Shown here: positions 23,986 through 37,700 of the stretch, one piece after another | Numbering within the stretch: position 1 is the stretch's first letter | How the letters are laid out: every line of letters starts with the position of its first letter | Source of the DNA: Hyaloperonospora brassicae | Lineage: Eukaryota > Oomycota > Peronosporomycetes > Peronosporales > Peronosporaceae | Length of the DNA stretch: 64,000 bases | Reading direction: 5' to 3' | NCBI GenBank assembly: GCA_947650285.1 | Contig: CANTFL010001407.1 | Coordinates: 62,001-126,000, forward strand | The notes under the pieces: generated by a model | What the model was told of the DNA's origin: nothing | Databases searched by the model: none | What the model saw: only the letters and a program-made list of their open reading frames with translations | Translations under genes and position numbers: made by a program

Positions 23986-26900
23986 CACACAAGGTTTGCG
24001 TAACGTCGGGTGTACGAAGCCTTGTATTTCGTTGACAAAAGGTCTTACCATTTATTTGTTTATAGTGTGCCTTGTCACTCAGCTGGCTCAAGATTGGCGA
24101 TGTGATTCTTGTAGGCAAGCGCAAATTAATATGGTATCCAGAGACTTAGATGCTGAGAAGCGACGCGTATCACATCCACTTAGCCCTTAAAATATATACG
24201 AGACGTCGTCACTGAAAATGACTGACACACAGGAATGAGAGAATTGATGAAGTGTTGGTTGTGCCGTTTAAGCTTCGATAATGAAAAGGTTTAGCAAGCT
24301 TGCAACTACGGATAAGCACAAAAATTTAAGATAAATAAACCTTAGGAAGCCTTCATGGAAAGGTATATATGTGCGCATCTGCACTTGGAGAATACAGTTT
24401 AGAAAGCATATTGACCCTTAGCTATAATCTATAAGCGATAGACTCTCCTTTCTTGGATTTTTTTGCCACGCTTAGTCTCGATTATTCGGAAAGAATCACA
24501 GAAGTGCAATTTAACACAATATCTAAATTTACTTCATTGCCACGTGCGCGACGGGGTTCTTCACTTATACATAAGACTTTGCATCTACGTTCGATCTAAG
24601 AGCACAGCCGGTGATAATGAGACTATCTTCAAACAAGAATTGGTTGCATACTTTACGTGTACTATATTAAACTAAGGACGCTCCCAATACGAGGACATAG
24701 ATTACCTATTGTTATTTTCAATCGAATAGCCACAGCCGTGAAACGTTAGATTAGCGAAATATGTGATTTGAAAGCTTCGCATCCTGGTGGAACAGATTAC
24801 AAGGCACTTTTCAAATGAGTAATACAAACGTGCGACCTATAGGTGAAGAATGATGAATCCAGTTGCAGGGTAGCGTACAGCGAGATATCGGATAGTGGAC
24901 GTAGGAGCAAGCAATTACTTTTCATGTGACGAGAATATGCTGTTAGAGGAAGAAGATGAAGTCTTACTGGAGGGCATACTCATGTAGAGCAAGATTAATC
25001 GGCGTGTGAGTAGACGGAAGAAAATTGCGGCTCAAAGTTCAAGGAAATGACGATGGGTATCGATGAATCAAAGGACCGCGATTTTATCCATTCACCACCG
25101 AAAAATCGACTTGTATCACAACAATTTGTTTTACAAAGGTGTACCCATAGTGAAAGAAGCAAGATTAAGTCATAGCCATGGGTAAGTGCGTAAAAATATA
25201 CGCGCAAATATTAAAAAGAGTTTAGTTTGTAGAACGAGGCATCCCGTAAAATATAATAATAACAAACTTTAACTTGGTGATGTGTTTATTTTTAAAATTT
25301 ATCTTTGTTATTTTAACCGCTCGAAAGTCACTAAGATCCTAGTATCGATTTTTAGGGCAAAATATGAACGGAGAAGTTTAGAGTTAAGCAGCCAATGAGA
25401 GGAAAGAAATAAGCATACGAAAATAATCATGGATTATCTCTCGCGTCCGCGAGAAAAAGTTATTTGGAGTACGTCTATTTTCTCGATGATGAGAGCATAT
25501 TATTTACACCAAAACAAAAGTTGGTAGGCACCACTTACAATAAAACATAGGGTAAACTGCTATTATAGACTGACAGAAAAACCGGTACGTGATCAATCGT
25601 AAAATTTACTTATTATACGATGGAAGAATATTTGCAGCCGAAATTAATCGAGCAGGGCAATAAAGGATAAAAATATTCGTATTAATAGCCGTCAATCTCT
25701 AAAGTGCGAGTGTATACGTAGCGATAGACAACTGCGGCGAGTAAAGTATAATTTGATAATTTATTCACGGCACACATAAATATGACACGCCTGCATCTAT
25801 AATTCGGTAGAAAAAAAGGCTGAAATATAAAAAAATATTTTGGTGCACGCTTTTTATTTTGTTTCTCTAATAAATTTATCTGGCAATGGATACAAATACG
25901 AGTCTTACGTGCTCAACCGGATGTGGAGTCGCTAGACTACGGAGCCGAAGTCGCCACTTGAGTCCTGAGTACAAAATGTTCGTCACAGTGTTCGATGTGG
26001 TGGAACTTGGAACCCCGTGCAAATTCTATTATCCACCTACAAACTTACCATTGAAGAAAAGAGAATCTACAATTCTTATCGAAATTTTGAAGCTACAAAT
26101 GGAACCACATTTATCTGCATTAATTATATACAATATAACTTCGCGGCACGTCGACCAGATCGAATTATTTACATCAAATGCATGGCATAGCTTACATGAG
26201 TCGCCAAGGCAAATTAGAGGATGCTATAGAACGGCTAGTGTCTAATTAATAGTGAGTTTAAAACGAGAAGGTCTTCCATAGGTTGCGCGAGTGATCAGCC
26301 TTGATAAAATATTGGTACGATGATACCTCGGGAGAAATAAATTTTTAGACGTTCAGGTCGACAACACTCATATTCAAGACGTCCGCAGGAGGCAAATGCA
26401 TTATTTAAACTTATTAACGATGCCAAAGAACTCAAATAGCGTGAATCCTACGCAGGCTGTGCTAGTTCTGCTCGTTTAACAGCCATTTCGTCCTTACGGG
26501 GAGAAGATGAGACGAACTCCTTTACTTGCATGGCCACAAATTTTACATACCATGGCTCGTCTTTAGCAAATGTAAACTTCTATAAATGTGGTGTAGAAAA
26601 TCTTACCAAATATAATGTGCTTACCCGACTGCATTAGACCAAAAACAGTCTACGCGTCGAATTACTTAAACTATTGATACTTAAAAAGTCACGAAATAGG
26701 CAAATCATACTACTTAATGAGTCAAACAAGTCGAAGAGTAAAAATATCAACCAATCAAACAGCTCAACGACTCATTTGACTTAGCCTCATCAACACTGCT
26801 TTGCAGAGACTCCGGACATGCTGTCGTCCCATTGTGCGACAAGGATTACTTTATCTACGATGCTCTTCGCACATCGTGTGGTTTGGTTCACACCAACATC

Positions 26901-28901
26901 ATAGACCGCTTACATATCGCGTGGATCATTGATCGAAATCTCAAAACCTGATCGCGAGACTTTTTTTGGTCACAATCTCAATAATTTAAGAATTCTCGAT
27001 GTCAACATTGTTCATAATTTTTCAATCTGACAACGGAAATCCATTTCCATCAACTATCTTAACTCGTTGAGCTGACAAGATATGACTCCTGCGGCTATTT
27101 CCGCCAATTTTTCGCTAGCTCGGATATTGCCTAAGCGCAATCTATCCTCCTGTTATAAAATCCTGTAATTATGTAAAGTACAATAAACTTTTGCGCCCTA
27201 AGTCGTCGTTATATGCTGATCGGTTGGGTCGCATTTTTCCGGGCCAATTCGTTCAATTTTTCTTTAGTAACATCTCAGTGGTATAAATTAATATGATCCT
27301 GCCTGCTAGGTGATACCTGTCTTCTTCAGTCTGTAGTCCAATTTTGCTTGCAAGTGATGTTACGGCGATGTGTGTAAGGTATATAATTGATATTAGGAGT
27401 ATCTCGAAACTATTTTGTAGGCATTCTGGCGTTTTTGCTGTGTTGATGCTTCAACACATTAGAGTGGATCAGTCCTATGTGAACAGGATACCACGCGACC
27501 GGCTCTGGGCTCGAGTCCTTCGTGATACAGGCAATCATTCCGGCGCTTGCGACCTAGTTTTTGGAGTTCACGAAAGCTTCGACCCACTCATTGCTATGTC
27601 CTCCGCCCCACCCAAAACATAATTTGGATAAAGATGTGGTGGAGGTTTAACTGTAGTATTTTACAAGAAATAATTGCTCTAGGGTAGGACAAAACGCCAA
27701 GTAGGCGAAAGCAAAGGAATTATCGGTGGCTAAAAGTCAATAGCTTCTGACAGCCTTTCATTTCAAGTGCAAAACAATTTAATACAAAGCGCTTTTCAAT
27801 CGGCGATCCCGCTGTATAGCCGTCTTGTTCTTATAACCGCTCGCAGCAAATTTATCTCCTAAAGAAAAGATATCCACTGGTAGGACTACGTCGCTGCTTT
27901 TCAGCCCTCGGGTGACGAGCGCACATCTAAATTATCTTAAAAAATCGCCATAATGACGATCGCATTTTATCGACTGGACATTCTAGACGCGACCAAAAAT
28001 AATATGGTTTTCTTGTCCACGGCTGTGAAGGAATATTATCGGGCGACAGGGTTCTACGATAATAAAACTCAAGCGATAAGTAGTTAACTGATCTGCATAG
28101 CTATCCTCAGCATTGGTCAGAGCGACAATCTTGGTTTTACGTGGGTTTCTCGCATTGAGATATCAATACAAGACAAGCTGAATCGGCATGAGAGGCAATT
28201 TGGCGAATTTCAAAACTTGAGCCACAAGGTCAAGCGTTTATATACCGCATGACTAAAGGCTATCAACGCCGCTCATTACTCTCCAGATGAGAATTTATAA
28301 ATAGAGGCCACTCATTGTAGCTCGCTGAAAAGAATCGTAAATTGAAGTCGATTCTATAAATAGATAGTTAAAGTTATGTAGCTCGGTATGAGTCGATTAG
28401 GGCGATCCAGGAAACCCACTTCGACATTTGTCGGCATTTCATATTTATCCATTAGCAGGCAAAACAAACAGCAAAACTATTTTGGCTTATATTTATAATT
28501 GTATAAGAACGTCAGCTCGAGGAGAGCGCGGGTCGTAGCTCTAGGCATCGTTGGCTGCGATGGTAGATAGGCGACAAAGACGTCAAAATTACACGCGTCC
28601 TACGTTTGTTTATCGACAGCGAGGCTAAAAGCGAGCTTGTTTCGAAGATCAAATAAAAACTCCACGTTCATTTAATTAAGATTTCTTATGATCTCCCACT
28701 GCCCCACTCTTGATCCTATCATCTCGCGCAAGCCAAAACTGTCAGTGAAATCAAACGTCCTTATGAAGAACACTTTAGTCTCTTCCCTCAAGCGCTTGCA
28801 TACCCGGACCAAACCGGATGCAATCTCCTATTTTGGTATTAAAGATAGCGTGCACGTAATCCGCCACGACGAAATAGCTCACCATACTCAAATGTACAGT
28901 A
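23986..28901. other. AT-rich stretch, no recognised gene
   Basis: The longest frame is 25886-26245 (plus, 119 codons); 27344-27622 (plus, 92 codons) and 28688-28921 (plus, 77 codons) follow. None has a signal peptide, domain or repeat I can name, and frames of this length can arise by chance, so no gene is called. Confidence 0.4.
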
Positions 28902-29426
28902 TGCGGTTACACGTCGTCTGATAGTCGATAATAGGTGTGGTGCACACAAGGGATGGGGTTTCCTTTAAAGTCATATTAGAACACATTATCAATGGTGAAG
29001 ACAAATGTCTGTCAACCATCGATTACGAGATCTTTTGAGACGTTTATTTAGGCCATTAACGCGTAGATTAATTACGTTGTCATAAGGTGTTCTTTTCGGA
29101 TAAAAGAAGATATGAAGTTCAGTTTACGTTTTGATCCGAAAGACACGTGCTCCTCTGAGGCGACTGGAGATCATTTATGGAGATAGCAATACCTGTAAAG
29201 GTTGCTACTCGTAGTTCACTCGGTGCTGTGATTCTTTTAAATCGCTTGTTCCCCCTGTTACAGGGACCGTACGCTTTCGAGCTTCTTGAATGTTTGAGTC
29301 AGGTTCTTTGAATCAAGCCTTAGCTCTCTGAGCTGCTGAACCCTCGAGTCGGGTCCTTTAAACCTTAAATGCTCATTGAGCCCGAAAGTACAACTCTTTA
29401 TAAAGGAGCTATGTAGCTCCGCTACA
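28902..29426 (+). repeat. Solo LTR, B family, inverted
   Basis: Reverse complement of the B LTR: GTAGTCGATAATAGGTGTGG near the left end and GTAGCTCCGCTACA at the right end (29413-29426). It has two copies of the ~50 bp unit, like the 3' LTR of B. No internal sequence beside it. Duplication not identifiable. Confidence 0.75.
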
Positions 29427-30709
29427 TGTGTACTGGTGCTTTTGAAAAATAAACTTCACTTAGGAAGAGGAACCTTCTGCTGTCTTGATGTAACACTTTC
29501 TGCTCTTTCAGGCGTATTCTTGAGGCGATGAAGGTGCGAAGTTGGACGCCTTGCTTTTGCGCGGAGGTAACGACAACGCTTACTTTCGCAGCAATGGAAG
29601 CACCTGTGTGTATCGATAATGTGTGCTCTAACTTTCTGAGGGGCATGTAAAATGCTGTGAGACAACATTGAACATACATCTTACCTCTGTTTGTACATGA
29701 ATGGGCCACTGTGCTGAGTCCATTCCTGACAGCACCATTTTTACTCTAAGATAGAGGTTAAATTGAGTGCGCAGTCTGGCGATAGGACTGCTTCTTTCTA
29801 TATAAAAGCTTATAATTGCATAATAGATGTGCGCACATTTCCTAGCAATGACAACAGTGGCAAACGCGCATAAAAAACATCGATAATATCATGGCGGCTG
29901 TCATAACTGAACGTCTAGCAAAAGAATTTACTTTCGAGCTCACAGTCTAGAGAGTAAATCGTACAAGTGAATTCGGACTAATTCTGTTGCCGCACATCCA
30001 ATAACATTGTCATCGCAACGGTATTTGGTTTGCCTCTATATCTGCATCCACTATGGTACGACGCTTCTTGCCAATAAATCGATATGAAAAATCTTCGAAG
30101 GTTTGATGTTAAAAATGTAAGAGCTGTATCAGGTAAGGTCCAATTACAGCGGATGGCTCATAATTGACAGGTTGACATAGAGGGCGAAGACATGGGGTCG
30201 CCATAATGGATCAGCGATCAGTGGTGACATGTGCGACGAGGTAGTACAAAGGCCATGCGGAAATGACATGTAGTGATCGCAAGACTAGATGTACGCCATG
30301 AGAAAATCGACCCTGTTAATTTGTAGTGTTCAACCATGCCCATTCTAGGTCTTCCAGACGAAAGCGGTAAACACCGCTTACATTTAACTTTTACTTCTTA
30401 CATCTTTTGCGAAAGTGACGACTTTATGGACTTACGTTAAGCACTTTCTTACGTCCAATACAACCATCTGTTAGATTATCTAAACCAAATGTCATTGATT
30501 ATAATATAGAGAAAAAGCTTACATTAGCTCCACATAGCGAAGTGGCAGAGTCTAAGCAGAGTTTCGCGATTTTTTTGGGATCAGTGCGATCGATGATAAA
30601 AGAAATAGTGTTATTAATTGCTACATTATGACTCCTCCTCGAACATTGATCGAAAAAAATTATTGAGAATCAAACAATTTAAATGTTTACTTGTATACAT
30701 ATATTATGT

Positions 30710-30741
<32 letters not shown>

Positions 30742-31387
30742 TTACGTAGATCTCTCTTCTCCTGTGGGGACGGAGAAATCCACTGATACTTTAGAAAACT
30801 TTCCTGGCTATTTATGTCTAGTCATGCACATCGATAAAGAAATATGCGCTAATTTTTTTAAGTGTTTAAAATATGGCAAATTAATCCTATGCATATTAGT
30901 TTAACGGATGCACATTCAAAATTTAATACAAATGGCCGAATCGATGCAAAATAAGTCATGACCGTAAATAAACATGTCTGCTTTATCTTTACTTTCTTAT
31001 CAACTTCAAAAAACCATTTTTACGACAAAATCTGAGGTTCTAGTCGTTCCAGGTTTATCGCGCCTGTGCAACGCAGTTCCAAACGAAGGTAAGATGAACA
31101 ATTTAATATTGCATTGTTAAGTAAACGAGAAAAAGAAGGTGTCCAAATTTCGATCCATTATTGCAATCCTTAGTCTATACCAACTGCACATTGCACTTCA
31201 TTAAATTATTAGGTCCTTTAGGACACTTTTGATTCGCATCGATCCTTACTCAAGCCGGGATTTATAACGACAAACCTTTTGGTGTACAAAATGCTACAGA
31301 TGTGTCCGACACGTCATTCGACGGGAATCTCAAGAGTTAGATGCGGTCAAAGGCTTTTCTGATTACCAGAATGTTATACGTTGGCAG
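29427..31387. other. AT-rich stretch, no recognised gene
   Basis: A 95-codon minus frame at 29422-29709 abuts the solo LTR but has no motif. The rest holds only short frames and the AT dinucleotide run near 30710. Confidence 0.4.
30710..30736. repeat. (AT)n microsatellite
   Basis: Uninterrupted TA/AT dinucleotide run of about 27 bp. Confidence 0.9.
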
Positions 31388-32365
31388 TCATTTTAGCTTT
31401 TCTTTGACTAGTTTCCTGTATATTTCGTCGGGCTCCGCTGAGTCTTTCTCAAATATTTTTGCCTTTGCAAATATAACACTGAGCTGAATTATTAAGACCT
31501 CGTGTGTTACGTTAAGTGGTTTAAAGTACTCGATGTCAACTGCGCTAAACGTTAGCAATGTCAGCTGCCTTGAACTTCAGCGACGCCACTCGCACGTCGC
31601 CATCACTAGAAAATTTTGCGCTAAAACATAGTATCTAGTGCCTCATGGAATCTCGTGTATTTGTAGTTATAAGAGGGAAATATTTTATGTGTAAAAATTC
31701 GATGATTTCTTGTATAAGAACACGCTCAATCATCTTTTGCGCGGGCTTTGTGCGTTAAATATCGAATTGACATTAAGTACATGTAGCAAATTGTCGCTTT
31801 ATAAGCATCATGCCGTCAACCTAGTTCTGGTCGACCGGTTTTCTCACTTGTTGATGGCATAGATGTCCCAACTATTTAGGCCAGAATTGCCAGTCTCCAA
31901 TACCATTAAGCATGGCGAATGATCCCATTGCGTATGGAATATGCACCCTCTGAAGCCTAGGCAAGAACGACTTGTAATCCGCATAAAAAGACATAAGTCC
32001 TCAAGGTCTTAGTGGCGATTGAACAGGAACAGCATCATTTTAGCATTACTTTTTTAGCCCTAATGCGTCTTAATACCGTACTTTGTAACCCTAATTCCGT
32101 AGTTCAGACTGAAGGATAATATGTGGACGGAAAAGTAAATCGTAGACATCTTCGAGTTTAAGTGCGACTTATAACCCCTCTGGTGCCTACCCCAGTTGGT
32201 GCTGATTTACCGTAATGTTCATTCACTTTCTTCCTCGTGCGTCGTGTAGTGATCAGGTTCCGAAATCTCACAATATAACGACTATCGCCGACCAAGTGTC
32301 CGTTTGCACCTGTATCGTATACCCTGATTTCGGGCTGCTATTTATTTTGTGGTATCTCTGAACGT
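31388..32365 (-). pseudogene. Ty1/copia pol relic (protease and gag-pre-integrase)
   Basis: On the minus strand, near 32.3 kb, VYDTGANGHLVGDSRYI resembles the copia protease turn with its His-Met/Leu-x-Gly-Asp follow-up. Further on, near 31.83 kb, LGHLCHQQVRKPVDQN then VDGMML resembles the gag-pre-integrase zinc region. Many stops and shifts. The last part (31388-31620) contains IEYFKPLNVTHEVL and is shared with 43.4-43.6 kb. Integrase, RT and RNase H are not seen here, so this is an internally deleted or very old copy. Family call from motif memory only. Confidence 0.45.
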
Positions 32366-34209
32366 AGGGCTGTGAGCGCATAAAAGTTTTTTCCAATGAC
32401 GTATGAGATTTCTTTAGTGTGTTCCCTTAACTTGCTAAAGCTCGCTTAAACCTATGACTTTCGAATGTGATTTCGTAGTTGTGAAAGTCTGCTTAGCGTA
32501 TACGGATTTGCTAGGCCTAACCTTCAAGTGGCTTTACCGGGGCATTCGATTTGCTCACGATCAGTGGTGTGACACCTATATCATTTTTATAGACGTCTGT
32601 CTTTACCGTGTTGGCTTTGACTGTACTCTCTTTTTTCTCGTAAGGTTAGCTAAAGTAAACGTTGACGCCGCCACTGATTGACTTGCTTGGTGATTGTAAT
32701 GATACCCCAGACGTAAGCTTCCAAATGCTCGTGACAAAAATGTCTTAGCTTTATTCGCCTTTTCGTAAGTTATTGAGATCGAGACAATCTTTTCGCGAAT
32801 GTCTACACAATCAAGTCCAGACTTCGTTCCCACGCAATCGGTCGAATCGTTCTCCCGCAGCGAGATACGATACTAGCAGTATAACCTGTGTCATCAAGGG
32901 TAATCGAGTGTCATCCTAGTCAACAGCAGTCGAGTGCGCAGTCGAATCATATTGTTAAAATGTCCTCCAATATCGATCCTATATTTGCACTATGCAACCT
33001 CCAGTTCTGCGTACCAGCGTCGCTTATTTAGGTTCGAGTTTGGTCATTCACTGTACAATAAAATCTATTGGATAGGTTTTTTAACATAAACAATATATCG
33101 GTCTGCTCCATCAGCTGTTGACCAAACCGTGTTAACAGGCGCTCCTAAGAACGGTAGCTGTACCTGTCTTAATTTTTCCTTTCAAGTAGCTTCCTGCCGC
33201 TGGGTCCAATTCGAGTCGCGCACCTAACCCCGGTGGCAAATTTAAATACATTTTCTAGGAGTGATACCAGATCCTACAACCTTCGATATTGTCTACGCGT
33301 TTTTACAGTTTGTCACGGTGTATCCCTAGATATAATAAAAGCGAAGTAAATACGCGAACAAGAATAATATCACTTAGAAAGGGCGCCAGTGTAATAATTA
33401 AAAGTAAAGACAATATCTACGGATTTAGGTGGAAAAATCGTCATTGACGAAATGATGACTTAAAAAAAAGCAATTGTTATCACCAATACAGTAGCACGCC
33501 CAAATTATCGATAGAACATTTTGTAAAGAACACACCTGATGCTAACCGGCATATTAAATATAAAGACGAACAAATCTGATTTTCCGACATCATTTGGGTG
33601 GTACACTCCTTTACGCTACGTATTTATCAAAGCTATCGTGTTTCAGCGCTTTAAACATTCAAAATATCTAGCAATGTGGGGGAGAAAGACTGGTATCTAT
33701 CATGTGATTAAATCCGACGCACTGGATTACGTGCTTACAACATTGGGACAAGCGCAAAACAAGTTTGCGCTTAAACGGCGTCATTATTATTTGTTTGGAT
33801 ATCGCGACGACATTCTTGACTGTATGGTTTTTATCCCCGAAGTTAAATTTGTTATCTATGGTGGATAAACAATCGTCAATGAAGGCATAGTGTACAAAAA
33901 CGCAATTTCATAAAAATAATGAACATGTTCACGACCAGGCTGCCAAGTAATACTTAAACTTGACAAGCGTAGCGCGCAACGATTATCAATTGCCATCTGT
34001 AGGGAGCATTTTGAAGTCACACGGCTGATGGAGCTGATCCCAACCCATAATACGATACTGATGAAGCCTTGGACGGACTCAGCGCAGCTATAAACACTAA
34101 CCCGCACCTGCACGCGGACCCGCACACGGAATTTATGAACATATTGAATTGCTTTGCGAGCCACCATTATTCAATAATATATTTTTTTTCAAAGCCAACA
34201 ATGAGGATA
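32366..34209. other. Intergenic, no recognised gene
   Basis: A 109-codon plus frame (33539-33868) and a 103-codon minus frame (33856-34167) lack recognisable motifs. If the copia relic extended upstream, its gag would lie at 32.4-33.5 kb on the minus strand, but I see no zinc knuckle. Confidence 0.4.
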
Positions 34210-34214
34210 ACTAT
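34210..34214. repeat. Target-site duplication of element C, left copy
   Basis: ACTAT directly before the LTR at 34215; the matching ACTAT is at 41913-41917 directly after the other LTR. Confidence 0.8.
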
Positions 34215-34658
34215 TGTAATGGTGCACTGGTGACAACGTATTAGTTGACCAGTACGGAGCTTACTTCCACTGAACGACAGTGATAGTCAGTGCCGTGCTA
34301 AGTGTTGCACCAACACAGAGGAAGGAAAGGAGACTAAGTGAACCCTCTAGTCTATGGAAAACGTAAAACTGTTATTTCATAAAATTATGTCCTATCTATC
34401 TTATGTCTCTGTTTATCTTGACTTAATTACATTAATATAACTAAACGTATGATGACGTCTACTCATCCTCCATTGCGCGCGTCTAGCAGCGATTGCTGGG
34501 CTAATATCATCACGATATCAACCAATGAATAGCCCCTTCGGTAATCTTCAACAATTTCATCATGCTCTGTGATATTGTTGAAAGAATATTCAACGTACTA
34601 TTCTTTTTTGTCATTTTAGCCTTTATAACAATAATATGTAACAAGCTATACCGTTACA
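34215..34658 (-). repeat. 3' LTR of element C
   Basis: 444 bp, begins TGTAATGGTGC and ends CCGTTACA, core motif at 34463-34496. Confidence 0.88.
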
Positions 34659-34671
34659 TCACCCCCTTAAC
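34659..34671 (-). other. Polypurine tract of element C
   Basis: Minus strand GTTAAGGGGGTGA directly before the 3' LTR; identical AAGGGGGTGA in F. Confidence 0.65.
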
Positions 34672-35309
34672 TGATAGCCACCGTCTGACAATCGAAACTT
34701 TTGTTGCAACCCATTGGATGCCAATGTGACTGTAAACACTTTTTGGTCAGATCAATTCATTCTGACTTATCCTCGCATGGGTAATATGTATATGCGGGAT
34801 GATTAAAAAGACGACGCAGTCTGCTATCAAATTAGCCTCTGCGGCCGGCGATCTGTCGTATACTGCTCGTTCTCAGTCTGCAGCATGAGTTGCTGTAGGC
34901 GCATGTGGTATCGCATCACATGCACACAGTGTTCTCGAGTTGGGGTCAGCTACTCAGGTGAGTCAGATGTTTCTGACATTCAAAAGCCTTTGAAGGAATC
35001 GCGCCACCCGCGGTGCCTCGCCTAACAAAATACCTGTCTAAGGACAGACTCGCGACATGCGTCACAGCCTGTTTGGCAATCATGATAAATATGATGATGA
35101 TTATGATTGCTAATAACCGCATTTTACTCGTGCGCCCTCGTACGAGCGCGTTGACGATGGCGCGATGGTCGTCATATCAAAATTTGTGGCACCAGCAAAG
35201 ATACCACGTCAAAGCGGGATGAGCTGAAGCCGTGGCGTATGCCTGAACAGCTCATCAATGGCTTGTCTCACGAGACAAGTTAACATCATCGGATCCCCTA
35301 ATTTGATGC

Positions 35310-36449
35310 GAGCGATCTTCCTGGGTTAGTTTCCAGCGCGAAAAATTTCCGCGCAGAAAAAAAGACTTCTTTTACGATGCTTTTCTCAAGCATCAATGCA
35401 ACAATGGTAACGAAAAGCGTAACAAGGCCTCTCTTTTGGCGGCGTGGAACGCGTTCGTTCAAAATGTGAAGCATTTTGGACGTGAAAGATGGCTTCAAAA
35501 ACTTGAAGCGGTATGCATTAATTTTGAAAAGCGAACGCCAACCGGTACAAGGTACCAGTCGCATCGTTTGGCGAGTGAGGCAGACATTCCTTGCCTCACT
35601 TGGTGAGATCCTTGTGCGAGTTGTGTTGACAACTCGCAACGTGCATATAGGGATGTATATTACTCAAAGTTTGCTCTGAGGAAGTGCACACATCTAGGCT
35701 GAGATGCAGGACGCGATTGCAAACTATCAATCCGTCTACATGCGCCAAAAGCGCGTGTTTTCCGATGATCCTCGGACCTATCGGATGAATCTCGTCATAC
35801 TGGTGGACGAGACCTTCAGCGTCAGCCATCAGCTAAGATCAAGGTTCCCAGCTGTCATACGAAGGTGGATATCAACGCCAGCGGACAAGGTAACTTGTCC
35901 GCCCCCCATTCTTCACGCGGTGGCTTAAGATACGCCCCTTGTGAGAGCGTCGACCGCCGTAAGAATCCACCAGTGATTCCGGTGGCAGTGGAAAGACAAG
36001 GTCCGGCTCAATTGCTAGACCTGCAGGAGACTTTAGGTAACCATTGTCGTTACCTGACCGAGTTGAGGGCGGACATCGATCACGAATACGATCGTCGGCA
36101 CGACAAGCTAGCGACTGTACGACGTCTCCGTACCGATCGGGAAAAGGCCCGATTGGATTTCGCGTTCTTTTAACTCCATAGCGATTGCGAGAAGCACCGT
36201 TTGCGCGAAGAGCTAAGGGCGGCTTGTCGGGAGACCGCGTCGCTGAAAGACCAACTTGAGTGTTTAATCCGTGATCACAAGAATCTGTTGGGGATTCTTG
36301 AGCGTGCCGGCTGCCTCCGATCTCGCAAGAGATCTCGTACTGCTAGTACAAGCGGAGACGACGATAATAAAACGAAGGATGCTTATGCATCCTGCGAGAC
36401 AACTCAATCGTGTATACATTGTCCTTGCGTTGCAACACACGAAAGGTAA
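35310..36449 (+). pseudogene. Antisense ORF of element C, coiled-coil protein
   Basis: Plus strand, opposite to pol. From about 35310 to 35603 the frame reads FFYDAFLKHQCNNGNE, then AWNAFVQNVKHFGRERWLQ; at about 35600 the sense moves one base, giving GEILVRVVLTTRNVHIGMY and [14 protein letters not shown]; it then returns to the first frame at about 35870 and continues to a stop at about 36449. The last third is heptad-rich (LQETLGNHCRYLTELRADID, then LREELRAACRETASLKDQLE, then RDHKNLLGILERAG) and ends in a basic Ser-rich tail (RSRKRSRTASTS). Only about four stops in ~380 codons. From 35596 on it lies opposite the pol C-terminus including the chromodomain. A chance shadow frame is possible for that part but not for 35310-35595, which lies beyond pol. 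Function unknown. Confidence 0.45.
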
Positions 36450-37700
36450 CTATGCATTTCGGCAGTAGTTTACTACTGCCGAAATCATTGCGTGCATATC
36501 TAGGTAAATTCACCGTAGACAGTAGTACTAGGTCGTTAACTTTAAATGAAAGAACATTTAATTTTCCATTCTTGTCTGCGTTCCGTTTCTGGCGGTCCAC
36601 CGCATTTTCGATGGAGTCCTGAACAAAACATACTACCGCCTCTCTGGTCAGCAGAAAAGTTCTCTGCTGACCCGTGGATTTGGCTTTCAATGTGCTTCGT
36701 GCTCACTGCTAAGAGATTATTAGCTTCTTCATCGAGGTTGTCCACTTCCTCGCTGGAATTATTGTTGACGATGCAGACTATCCCATCATCGTTATCATTG
36801 TCCGAAGTAGCAGCAGCGTCATTGCTACTGCTAAGATCAATTTCTCCGATGTCGACATTATCGACATCGAACGCATCGGCATGTGCGATTATACGAGATG
36901 AGTAAGAGCCAAAACGGTACTTGATTCAGTGAGTTCCTCCTTAACCCAGAGTCACTCTGTATTAGAGCAGATATACGTAGGAGGCGTATGACATTCACGT
37001 AGAATCGTGTATGCGTCGTGGACGCATGCTCGGAGTTGTTGATGGCGAATTCGGCCATCGGCAAGAACTCACTCCAACTCGAGAACGAGTGGACATATCC
37101 TCGAGGTATTTTTTCGAAAATACGGTTTGCACGCTCTGTCTGATATTCTGATTCAGGATGGTCAGAAATTGACATCCTCAATCATTTTCCCAAAGGGGGA
37201 GAAGCGGATTGCCAAAACTCTGCCGTGAACTAAGGACCACGGTCGGATACGAGTTCATGAGGTAACCCGTATAGTCAAAATATCTTGTCGATGGAGACAG
37301 GCGCACAGCCTTAAGCCGTGATCGAATCAGGGACCACATCAAGATGCATTATCTCGCTAAAACGATCGACAAACACAATAATACCGTTTTCATGTGAGTG
37401 TTTTCGTGAAACCCAGAGACAAAGTCCATGGAAACGTACTTCTAACATTCCGACGGTACCGGTAGAGGTTTTATCGGCGCACAGGATCAAGCACTAGTCT
37501 TTACCCGTTGGCAGACCCTCGCAAGATCGAATGAACTGGCGGAAAAATTGATACTGGTGGGGCCAGCATAGTCACGGCTGACCGTGAGGTAAGTTTTTTC
37601 TCGGCCACGGTGCCCGCTAGACGGCGCATCGTGACATTTAAACATGATGCGTTATCGCAAGTCATCATTTTCGGAAACGACAACACAAGTCGTGTCGTCG
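35596..37700 (-). pseudogene. pol (IN): Integrase with chromodomain, element C, degenerate
   Basis: The zinc-domain region is in the 38049-37501 frame. Core fragments follow; 37181-36858 shows SEYQTERANRIFE around the catalytic Glu and MAEFAINNSEHASTTHTRFY. The C-terminal barrel (36690-36343) shows VLLSTVNLPRYARNDFGSSK and YTIELSRRMHKHPSFY. A stop after RLRLY is followed by a charged linker and, near 35935-35800, a chromodomain: [27 protein letters not shown], stop, [10 protein letters not shown], two stops, then the last helix [15 protein letters not shown]. Far too many stops to function. It is opposite the antisense frame for about 850 bp. Confidence 0.75.

Noticed and set aside
25886..26245. 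119-codon plus frame as a gene
   Set aside because: No motif, signal peptide or conserved neighbour; length is attainable by chance in this much AT-rich DNA.
33539..33868. 109-codon plus frame as a gene
   Set aside because: No recognisable domain and no second copy in the window.
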